From Acidobacteriota bacterium (GTDB lineage Bacteria; Acidobacteriota; Terriglobia; Bryobacterales; Bryobacteraceae), in contig JAPKYY010000345.1 in NCBI GenBank assembly GCA_026394095.1, forward strand, positions 1 through 8,663: a stretch of DNA of 8,663 bases, given 5' to 3'. Numbering within the stretch: position 1 is the stretch's first letter; each line of letters starts with the position of its first letter. A program made the position numbers and the translations under genes. The notes under the pieces were generated by a model. It worked only from the letters and a program-made list of their open reading frames with translations. It did not search any database and was not told where the DNA came from. This document shows, piece after piece, positions 1-7,785 of the stretch.

Positions 1-2135
<2,135 letters not shown>

Positions 2136-2140
2136 GGAAA

Positions 2141-2145
2141 CCTTT
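2141..2145 (-). promoter_or_regulatory. Ribosome binding site of valS
   Basis: On the minus strand this reads AAAGG, five bases before the ATG at 2135. It fixes the valS start. I see no convincing -10/-35 pair for valS in the 195 bases between the preceding minus-strand stop (2331) and this start, although a promoter of its own is expected because an opposite-strand gene lies between. Confidence 0.6.
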
Positions 2146-2207
2146 AGTTTAGTACTCTTGAGGTAGCACTGAGATCGATTTGGGTACGCAGTCCCTTTCT
2201 TAGAGAG

Positions 2208-2212
2208 AGGAG
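2208..2212 (+). promoter_or_regulatory. Shine-Dalgarno of the 43-aa protein
   Basis: AGGAG inside a purine run (GAGAGAGGAG), six bases before the ATG at 2219. It is the clearest ribosome binding site in the window and the main reason for calling the small gene. Confidence 0.6.
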
Positions 2213-2218
2213 ACACAC

Positions 2219-2350
2219 ATGGCCGCAAATCGAGGAGATAGTTCCCGCTTCCACCGCCTGCGCAAGCAGTTCGTTCGCCGTCGCGAAGCAATGCGCGCTC
2301 TACGCGCCGAGCTGGTTGCAGCAGCAGTTGCTAAGAAAGCAGCAGCATAG
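2219..2350 (+). CDS. Small basic hypothetical protein (43 aa)
   Basis: I do not recognise this protein. It begins MAANRGDSSRFHRLRKQF and ends in an alanine/lysine-rich tail (AAAVAKKAAA). Of 43 residues, 9 are Arg and 3 are Lys against only 3 acidic, so it is strongly basic (about +9). The middle looks like one amphipathic helix; there is no signal peptide or membrane segment. A nucleic-acid or ribosome contact is plausible but only an inference from charge. Support for being real: a strong Shine-Dalgarno AGGAG six bases before the ATG; it fills an otherwise empty gap; its Arg codons (mostly CGC/CGT) look like those of its neighbours. It is divergent from valS (start codons 83 bp apart) and its last 20 bp overlap, on the opposite strand, the 3' end of the HAD gene. 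It could still be a chance frame. Confidence 0.55.
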   Translation: MAANRGDSSRFHRLRKQFVRRREAMRALRAELVAAAVAKKAAA

Positions 2351-2933
2351 ACCCGAGTAGACTCGGAAGATCCGTCGGGTGTTCCACGCGAATCGCTGTG
2401 AAACCTGCGGCTCTGGCGCTGGCTAGTCCCGCATCCGAGTCCTCAAACACTAATGGCCGTTTCACTCCGAGCCTCTCTGCTGCAAGCAGATATGGCTCGG
2501 GGTGCGGCTTCAAATTCTTCACCTCATCCCCAAAAACCGAAGCGACAAAGCGATGTTTCACCGAAAGCGCCTCGAGCACAGGCTCGACTTCGATCCGGTA
2601 ACTCGACGTCACCAGCCCAATCGGTAGCTGGTCAAAGCCCAACAAAAAGTCTCGAACCAGATCTGTCATCGGCGGAGCCGCCAGCATCCGGTCTCTCAGC
2701 AATTCCTTCTTGCGCGGATACTGAGCGTAGAGCTCATCGAAATCCAAGCCCACCTCGCCGGCGAGTTGCTTTATCATTGCCCGGTCAGAAACGCCGATGC
2801 AGTTGCGGGCATATTCATCCCAGGTCAGCTTGATCCCAAAGGGTGCCAGAATCTGTTGCCAGCACTCATAGTGGATCGGCTCGCTGTCTACCAGCGTGCC
2901 GTCAAAATCAAAAAGAATTGCGTCGTAACTCAC
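2331..2933 (-). CDS. HAD-superfamily hydrolase, beta-phosphoglucomutase/phosphatase type
   Basis: A 200-residue soluble haloacid-dehalogenase enzyme, a phosphatase or phosphosugar mutase acting through an aspartyl-phosphate. All four HAD motifs are present: DFDGTLVDSE with nucleophile D9 and acid/base D11; motif II Thr/Ser at VTSS (109-111); motif III Lys142 in LKPHPEPY; motif IV FEDSDAG with D165 binding Mg. The helical cap between motifs I and II (about 16-90) matches the beta-phosphoglucomutase-like subfamily, which also holds phosphoglycolate and other sugar-phosphate phosphatases; the substrate cannot be read from sequence. The start is GTG, sharing one base with the TAG stop of the upstream permease (TAGTG), so translation is probably coupled; only a weak ribosome site is visible. 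The stop at 2331-2333 lies inside the 3' end of the opposite-strand small gene. Confidence 0.93.
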   Translation of the reverse strand: MSYDAILFDFDGTLVDSEPIHYECWQQILAPFGIKLTWDEYARNCIGVSDRAMIKQLAGEVGLDFDELYAQYPRKKELLRDRMLAAPPMTDLVRDFLLGFDQLPIGLVTSSYRIEVEPVLEALSVKHRFVASVFGDEVKNLKPHPEPYLLAAERLGVKRPLVFEDSDAGLASARAAGFTAIRVEHPTDLPSLLGSMLLLS

Positions 2934-5251
2934 TACTCTGATCTGAGCACAGTCAGCGGGTCGGCCTTCATTGCACCGAGTGACGGCACCAGCGATGCAA
3001 CCAGGGCAGCGACGGCCAGGACTGCCACAGCCAAGCCAATGCTGGCAGGATCGGTTGGCTCAATCCCAAACAGGAAGCTGCGCACCGTCGCACCAAGGGC
3101 AAGCACGAGCGCCAGTCCCAGGGCGAAGCCCAAGCCAAGGATGAGCCCGGCCTCGCGCCACACCAAAGCAACGATATTGCCATTGTTCGCACCAAGCGCT
3201 ACACGCAAGCCAAATTCCGATAGCCGCTGCGAAACCAGATAGGCCAGAACTCCGTAAAGCCCTGCTGCCGCGAGCACCAATGCCAGCGCAGCCATCGCCA
3301 TCAGCAGTTGCGATCGGAAGCGCGGCGCTGCAACACTCTCTTCGAGCATCGACTCCATCGTGATCGAGTTCACTGCGATATCCGGATTGCGCCTGGCTGC
3401 GATCTCGCGCACGAGGCTTGCCAGCGGCCGTGGGTCGCCTTTGGCCCTTACTGCCACCTGCAGTTCATTGGCATAGAAAGGATGCTGGTGATAGGGCATG
3501 TAGAGCTCGGCCTGATTCGCTCCGCTTGGCCCGTCATGGCGCACATCGCCGACTACGCCTACGATGGTCATCGGCTTCGGGCTATCGAGACCGCAAACAA
3601 TTTGCTGTCCGATCGGATCCGAGTTCGGAAAGCTCCGCTTGGCCAGTGTCTCGTTGATGATGGCAACAAAGGGCTTGTCGTAGAGATCCAATTCATTGAA
3701 GTCCCGGCCCTTCCGAATCGGGATGCGCATCGTTGCAAAAAAGCCCGGGGAGTTCACGCGAAAGCCTGCCTCAGGGAGTTGGTTGAGATCGCGAGGCCTG
3801 GGCTGGCCTTCGATCATATAGCCGCCACTCGAGCCATATTTGCCTGTTGGCATCCCCATAATGGCGCTGGCGGAATCCACCTGTGGCGATTCCCGCAATT
3901 CCCGTAAAATCTCGCTAAAGCTCAGCGAAGCGGCCAGATGATCTTCCAGCTTTTGTGCCGGGATGTGCATGTAGCTAACCAGGATATTCTTCGGGTCCAT
4001 GCCCATATCAACACCGAGCAGCTTGGTCATACTGCGAACCAGCAGCAGCGAACCACAAAGCATCACCAGCGATAATGCGACTTGCCCAACAGCCAATCCT
4101 CGCCGGAACCAGCCACTGCCTCCACCGATCATTCCTTTTTGACCCGCTGTTTTCAAAGCCTCGGTCAGGTCTACTCGCGAGACACGCCAAGCTGGATAGA
4201 GGCTGAAGAGCAGGCTCGAAAGTGTAGCAGTCGCAGCGGCGAAAACACCAACCCGCCAGTCCAGTTCCGCCGGCATGGTGGAAGCAATCGCCTGCAAAGC
4301 CCAAGTCGCCATCAGGAATCCGGCGAGGCCACTGGCCAGGCCCAATGCCAGACTTTCGCGCACGACTTGCCACACAATCCTGCCAGAGCTGGCTCCAAGG
4401 GAAGCTCGAACGGCAAACTCACGGGCTCTTGATTGCGCCCGTGCCAATACCAGGCTCGAGACGTTCGCACAGGCAATCAGGAGCAGCAGTCCGGCGGCCG
4501 CAAAGAGCAAGGTCAGCGTCTCTTTATAGGGGGTTGCTGCCTGTTCCTGTATACCAATCAGTCCAATGCCGCGGTCCTTGTTGCTTTCGGGATACTGCGC
4601 CTCAAGCCGGGTTGCGATCGCATCCATTTCCGCCTGGGCTGAACCAATCGGAACCTTGAGCCGCCCGACGGCGCGGAAGTTATTGGCGGTACGATTCTGC
4701 TTGCCTGGCGTGGACTCATCCAACATCCAGACAGATGCCTTCGCCGGAAACTGAAACCCTTGCGGCATCACCCCGGCGATCGTATAGATCTGCTGGCTTA
4801 TCTTGACCGTTTGCCCAAGTGCAGCCGGAGATCCTCCGAAGTGTTGCTGCCAAAAGCCGTAGCTCACAAGAACGGAACGGGCATCGAAGCGGTTCCCTAC
4901 CTGCGGCTCAACCTCGAACACATTGACGAATTCCGGAGAGACCTGGTAGACCTCACCGAAGAGGCCTTTGCCGTTGACGGTAAGCGCAACTTCGCCACCT
5001 CTGTAAGTTGCCAGTGCCGCAAACGAATTCGACTGATCATGCCAGTCCTGCCAATTCGGGCCGGATACGTTGTTGCGCAAGCCAAGCTTCGGGATCTTGT
5101 TCATCACCCGAACGATTTGCTCGCCGTGAGGGTAGGGCAGGGGCTTAAGCAATAACGCGTTCACCACGCCGAAAATCGCTACTACCGATCCAATGCCGAG
5201 CCCCAGTATGAGGACGCAAAAAGCTGCAAAAGCCGGCGAGCGTTTGAACAT
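2933..5251 (-). CDS. ADOP-type ABC transporter permease (two MacB/FtsX units)
   Basis: A 772-residue inner-membrane protein built of two tandem units, each a MacB-type periplasmic core domain followed by an FtsX transmembrane domain. Likely membrane segments: about 10-32, 246-268, 297-320, 333-355, 385-405, 648-670, 700-722 and 738-758. The FtsX signature appears twice (FAVRASLGA at 279-287, FGLRVALGA at 680-688), and it ends in the typical DPLTVLRSE. This architecture without a neighbouring ATPase gene is the 'duplicated orphan permease' family expanded in Acidobacteriota; family members resemble the MacB efflux/envelope-export permease, but the cargo is unknown. It begins directly at FKRSPAFAAF, so it lacks the ~50-80-residue cytoplasmic extension many ADOPs carry. 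The ATG sits 2 bp after the TAG of the upstream protease with no clear Shine-Dalgarno, pointing to coupled translation. Downstream, its stop overlaps the HAD start by one base. Confidence 0.93.
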   Translation of the reverse strand: MFKRSPAFAAFCVLILGLGIGSVVAIFGVVNALLLKPLPYPHGEQIVRVMNKIPKLGLRNNVSGPNWQDWHDQSNSFAALATYRGGEVALTVNGKGLFGEVYQVSPEFVNVFEVEPQVGNRFDARSVLVSYGFWQQHFGGSPAALGQTVKISQQIYTIAGVMPQGFQFPAKASVWMLDESTPGKQNRTANNFRAVGRLKVPIGSAQAEMDAIATRLEAQYPESNKDRGIGLIGIQEQAATPYKETLTLLFAAAGLLLLIACANVSSLVLARAQSRAREFAVRASLGASSGRIVWQVVRESLALGLASGLAGFLMATWALQAIASTMPAELDWRVGVFAAATATLSSLLFSLYPAWRVSRVDLTEALKTAGQKGMIGGGSGWFRRGLAVGQVALSLVMLCGSLLLVRSMTKLLGVDMGMDPKNILVSYMHIPAQKLEDHLAASLSFSEILRELRESPQVDSASAIMGMPTGKYGSSGGYMIEGQPRPRDLNQLPEAGFRVNSPGFFATMRIPIRKGRDFNELDLYDKPFVAIINETLAKRSFPNSDPIGQQIVCGLDSPKPMTIVGVVGDVRHDGPSGANQAELYMPYHQHPFYANELQVAVRAKGDPRPLASLVREIAARRNPDIAVNSITMESMLEESVAAPRFRSQLLMAMAALALVLAAAGLYGVLAYLVSQRLSEFGLRVALGANNGNIVALVWREAGLILGLGFALGLALVLALGATVRSFLFGIEPTDPASIGLAVAVLAVAALVASLVPSLGAMKADPLTVLRSE

Positions 5252-5253
5252 GG

Positions 5254-6609
5254 CTACTGCAACTTGAGAGAGTTCAGGATGTTGTCGAAGTCGCCTTGTG
5301 CACTTTGCATCTGGCGCTCGGGAGCGATGAATACCATGTAGAGCATACCGCCACGGTGTTCAATCGTTACAACGGTATCGATTTCATTTCCACCATCGAG
5401 TGGCGACTTTGAGACCAGCCGAGAAACATATACGTTTCTGCCGTTTACCTGATTCTGGTTGATCTGAGGCTGGTTCTTTCCCATCGTAGGATTCTGCTGG
5501 ATCACCTGGGCGATCAATTTCTGAGTATCGGCTTTGAAATCGAATCTCCCGTCATCGTCTTCATACTTGGCGACAATCACGCCAAGGCCGATCTGAACAG
5601 CGCCGTTGGCTTCCTGCTTGATCCCTTCTTTGGGGGCGATGGTGACGGTAGGACCTTTGGGTTCTCCCAAGCCGAGCCAGCCACCGGGGTAGTTGATCGT
5701 AAATTCGGCGCCAGACCAGGTGCGGCTGCCGTCAGAGTTCTGAGCTGGCTGATTGGGGATCTCGCCCGCCGCAGGAGCCTTTTTCTTTGGGGCAGGGAGG
5801 TTCCTGGCCAACTGCTGCATCTTTTGGAACTTACCCGTATCGGCATTGAATTCGCGCTGTGGAAGCAGCGTCACTTCTTCGCTTACGTACTTCACCCGGT
5901 TGCCCGGGTTGGGGTGGGAGGCAAAGAAGTCAGAGCCAGACTTGCCGCCACCGGACTTGGCTTCCAGCGTTTCAAAGAAGCGGGCCATCTCGATCGGGTT
6001 ATATCCTGCTTGCGCCATCATGCGGGCTCCCAGCAGGTCGGCTTGCTGTTCAGCACCGCGGGAAAATTTCATCAGCAGCCCGTTGGCGCCGAGCCCTACG
6101 CCTAGCTGGGTGAGCATGCCCGTGATTCCGCCTTTGTATTGGCCGTACATGCCAGCAACCATGGCTGGCAACTGAATCATGTAGCTCTTGCTGACCTGAT
6201 TGGTGGAGTGACGCAAGGCGATGTGCGAACACTCGTGGGCGATGACACCCATCACCTGCCCTTCGTTTTGAGCATTGAGGAGGATGCCAGAGTTGATATA
6301 GACCGGGCCGCCAGGCAGGGCGAAGGCATTGATATTGGGATCATTGACAACCTTGAATACAAAGGGGAAGCCATTAGCCTGAGGCTGCGCGGCGATCTTC
6401 TGGCCGAGTGAGTTGATGTAGTCGACCAATGGGCCGGAGGAGATGACGTCGTACTGCTGCTCGATCTGCTGCGAATACTCCCTTCCCATCTGCACGTCCT
6501 GATCCTTCTTGAAGAAGTTCATGCCGGGTTTGATTTCTTTTAGCTTGGCGGCCTGGCCAAAAAGTTGGGCCGTCAGAATCAGGGTGTAGAGCAGAATTCG
6601 TTTAGACAT
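5254..6609 (-). CDS. Secreted M48-family zinc metalloprotease with C-terminal extra domain
   Basis: A 451-residue Zn-dependent endopeptidase predicted to act in the periplasm. Residues 1-20 form a signal peptide (basic start, hydrophobic ILLYTLILTAQLF, possible cleavage near GQA-A) with no lipobox cysteine. The catalytic motif is HECSH at 125-129 (H125, E126, H129); the third zinc ligand is probably E187 in EQQADLLGARMM; SHPNPGNRV from 231 is the usual downstream M48 motif. This core resembles BepA/LoiP-type envelope quality-control proteases. After a Pro/Lys/Ala-rich linker (about 270-295) comes a separate domain, 298-451, with FTINYPGGW at 303-311, reminiscent of PsbP/Mog1-like folds (inference). 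The ATG at 6609 is the only start that keeps the signal peptide. The frame stays open much further upstream, to 8421, but that part is antisense to ilvE and nagA. First gene of a unit with the permease and HAD genes. Confidence 0.93.
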   Translation of the reverse strand: MSKRILLYTLILTAQLFGQAAKLKEIKPGMNFFKKDQDVQMGREYSQQIEQQYDVISSGPLVDYINSLGQKIAAQPQANGFPFVFKVVNDPNINAFALPGGPVYINSGILLNAQNEGQVMGVIAHECSHIALRHSTNQVSKSYMIQLPAMVAGMYGQYKGGITGMLTQLGVGLGANGLLMKFSRGAEQQADLLGARMMAQAGYNPIEMARFFETLEAKSGGGKSGSDFFASHPNPGNRVKYVSEEVTLLPQREFNADTGKFQKMQQLARNLPAPKKKAPAAGEIPNQPAQNSDGSRTWSGAEFTINYPGGWLGLGEPKGPTVTIAPKEGIKQEANGAVQIGLGVIVAKYEDDDGRFDFKADTQKLIAQVIQQNPTMGKNQPQINQNQVNGRNVYVSRLVSKSPLDGGNEIDTVVTIEHRGGMLYMVFIAPERQMQSAQGDFDNILNSLKLQ

Positions 6610-6619
6610 AGGCTTGACA

Positions 6620-6625
6620 GTTATA
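6620..6625 (-). promoter_or_regulatory. Putative -10 element for the protease-permease-HAD unit
   Basis: The minus strand reads TATAAC, a 5/6 match to TATAAT, ending ten bases before the protease ATG at 6609. A start site about 7 bases on would leave a leader of only about 4 bases, and no Shine-Dalgarno precedes the ATG. An alternative hexamer, TATTAT, occupies 6623-6628. No good -35 is visible at normal spacing. The element overlaps the plus-strand -10 of ilvE. Confidence 0.45.
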
Positions 6626-6627
6626 AT
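6622..6627 (+). promoter_or_regulatory. Putative -10 element of ilvE, positioned for a leaderless transcript
   Basis: A perfect TATAAT with six bases between it and the ATG at 6634, so the normal start site (about +7 from the hexamer) falls on the A of the start codon. No Shine-Dalgarno is present upstream. The -35 region at usual spacing (around 6599-6604) does not resemble TTGACA. A perfect TTGACA at 6614-6619 lies only 2 bases from this hexamer and cannot be its partner. Confidence 0.5.
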
Positions 6628-6633
6628 ATTCCC

Positions 6634-7569
6634 ATGAAGCCCACCGAAAAAATATGGCACAACGGACAACTGATTAACTGGCAGGATGCAACGATCCACG
6701 TCCTTAGCCATGTAGTCAGCTACGGGAGCGCCGTCTTCGAGGGTGTTCGCTGTTATGAGACCGCGCAAGGACCCGCTGTGTTTCGTTTGAACGAACACGT
6801 TCGCCGAATGTTCGATTCGGCCAAGATTTATCGAATGGACATGAGTGCCTTTACCCACAAGCAGATCGCCGACGCGATGATCGAGCTGGTGCAGGTAAAC
6901 AAGATGAAGAGCTGCTACTTCCGTCCTATCGTTCTGCGAGGCTACGGCGTGATTGGCGTTAACGGTACCGGCAACCCGACCGAATGCTACATTGCCTGCT
7001 GGGAATGGGGCAAGTACCTGGGCCCTGAAGCGATCGCCGAAGGCGTTGACGTCTGTGTGTCGAGCTGGAACCGTATGGCTCCCAACACTCTGCCCGCCCT
7101 GGCCAAGAGTGCTGGCAACTACAACAACTCTCAGTTGATCAACATGGAAGCCAAGGCCAACGGCTACTCCGAGGGCATCGCCCTCGATGTTAATGGCTAC
7201 GTGAGCGAAGGCTCGGGCGAGAACATCTTTGTGATTCGCGACGGCATCATCTACACGCCTGCGATCGCCACGAGCGTGCTTCCTGGTATCACCCGCGACA
7301 GCGTCACCAAGATTGCCAAGAGCCTCGGCTACACGGTGGTTGAGCAAGGTATTCCGCGCGAGCTGCTCTATGTTGCCGACGAAGTGTTCTTCACCGGCAC
7401 GGCGGCTGAAGTCTCGCCGATCCGAAGCATCGACAGGATCACTATTGGTTCGGGTAAGCGCGGACCGATTACAGAAAAGATCCAGACGAAGTTTTTTGGA
7501 ATTGTGGATGGAAGCTTGCCGGATGAGTTTGGCTGGCTGACTCCGGTTCCCCAAACCGTCGCCGTATAG
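6634..7569 (+). CDS. ilvE: Branched-chain amino acid aminotransferase
   Basis: A 311-residue cytoplasmic PLP enzyme of fold type IV that interconverts valine, leucine and isoleucine with their 2-oxo acids using glutamate/2-oxoglutarate, the last step of branched-chain synthesis. Key features: IWHNGQLINWQDA near the start; HVVSYGSAVFEGVRCYE (26-42); YFRP at 95-98; the Schiff-base lysine K158 in AKSAGNYNNS; EGSGENIF at 192-199 and LPGITRD at 216-222 for cofactor phosphate binding; FFTGTAAEVSPI near 252-263. Length is normal for the family (E. coli IlvE is about 309). The frame is open upstream to an ATG at 6565, but those 23 extra residues lie over the protease gene, and the family begins close to 6634. 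It is divergent from the protease with 24 bp between start codons and is probably translated from a leaderless mRNA. D-amino-acid transaminase or ADC lyase is unlikely given the overall match. Confidence 0.96.
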   Translation: MKPTEKIWHNGQLINWQDATIHVLSHVVSYGSAVFEGVRCYETAQGPAVFRLNEHVRRMFDSAKIYRMDMSAFTHKQIADAMIELVQVNKMKSCYFRPIVLRGYGVIGVNGTGNPTECYIACWEWGKYLGPEAIAEGVDVCVSSWNRMAPNTLPALAKSAGNYNNSQLINMEAKANGYSEGIALDVNGYVSEGSGENIFVIRDGIIYTPAIATSVLPGITRDSVTKIAKSLGYTVVEQGIPRELLYVADEVFFTGTAAEVSPIRSIDRITIGSGKRGPITEKIQTKFFGIVDGSLPDEFGWLTPVPQTVAV

Positions 7570-7575
7570 ATCGAA

Positions 7576-7642
7576 TCGCTGCTCACCTTCACCGGCTGGC
7601 CACCTCCCCCGAGATTCTCCAGCCTGCGTCAGGGAGCAGCGA
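7576..7642. repeat. Nested inverted repeats after ilvE
   Basis: An outer perfect 9-bp inverted repeat (TCGCTGCTC at 7576-7584, GAGCAGCGA at 7634-7642) encloses an inner 6-bp one (GGCTGG at 7594-7599, CCAGCC at 7619-7624). It starts seven bases after the ilvE stop and could fold in the 3' untranslated RNA. No T-run follows, so it is not a typical terminator. Function unknown; a 9-bp stem closing a 49-nt loop can arise by chance. Confidence 0.35.
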
Positions 7643-7661
7643 CGATCTTGATCAGTTTTAG

Positions 7662-7712
7662 CAGCCGCACCGAGACTCTGGCAAGGAGAAAAGGTGCGGC
7701 TGAAGCATTTTT
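7662..7712 (+). terminator. Hairpin with T-run, possible first terminator of ilvE
   Basis: Perfect 10-bp GC-rich arms CAGCCGCACC (7662-7671) and GGTGCGGCTG (7693-7702) around a 21-nt loop, followed after AAGCA by five Ts (7708-7712). The long loop and the spacer before the T-run are not ideal. The loop holds AAGGAG (7683-7688), five bases before a GTG in the right arm, so it could alternatively be a stem masking a ribosome site. Confidence 0.45.
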
Positions 7713-7737
7713 GCACGACTTTTATTTCGTGCGTTTT
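7713..7737 (+). terminator. Compact hairpin with T-run, likely terminator of ilvE
   Basis: Stem GCACGA (7713-7718) and TCGTGC (7727-7732) with an 8-nt AT-rich loop, followed by G and four Ts (7734-7737). It directly follows the preceding hairpin, so the two may work in tandem. On the minus strand no T-run follows, so it is directional towards nagA. Confidence 0.5.
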
Positions 7738-7785
7738 GATAGGCTTAGAGGCCTCTTCCTGTGGACAAGGTGTGAATAAAACAGA

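Larger units (their letters stand above)
7570..7785. other. Non-coding gap between ilvE and nagA
   Basis: This 216-bp stretch holds the nested inverted repeats and two terminator-like hairpins listed separately. I see no recognisable riboswitch, tRNA or NagC/NagR-like operator. An in-frame TAA at 7777-7779 blocks any upstream extension of nagA. No convincing Shine-Dalgarno precedes the nagA ATG (AAGG at 7767-7770 is 15 bases away); AATAAA at 7775-7780, five bases before the ATG, could be a weak -10 giving a nearly leaderless start. Confidence 0.5.

Noticed and set aside
2158..2186. TTGAGG (2158-2163) and TGGGTA (2181-2186), 17 bp apart, as a promoter for the small plus-strand gene.
   Set aside because: The -10 match is too poor to call.
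3308..3907. A 199-codon plus-strand frame opposite the permease.
   Set aside because: Shadow of the permease gene; no domain, no ribosome site, Arg/His/Cys-rich composition typical of antisense reading.
6614..6627. Perfect TTGACA followed by perfect TATAAT on the plus strand.
   Set aside because: They are only 2 bp apart, far from the usual 16-18 bp, so they cannot be one promoter. Only the TATAAT is used in the annotation.
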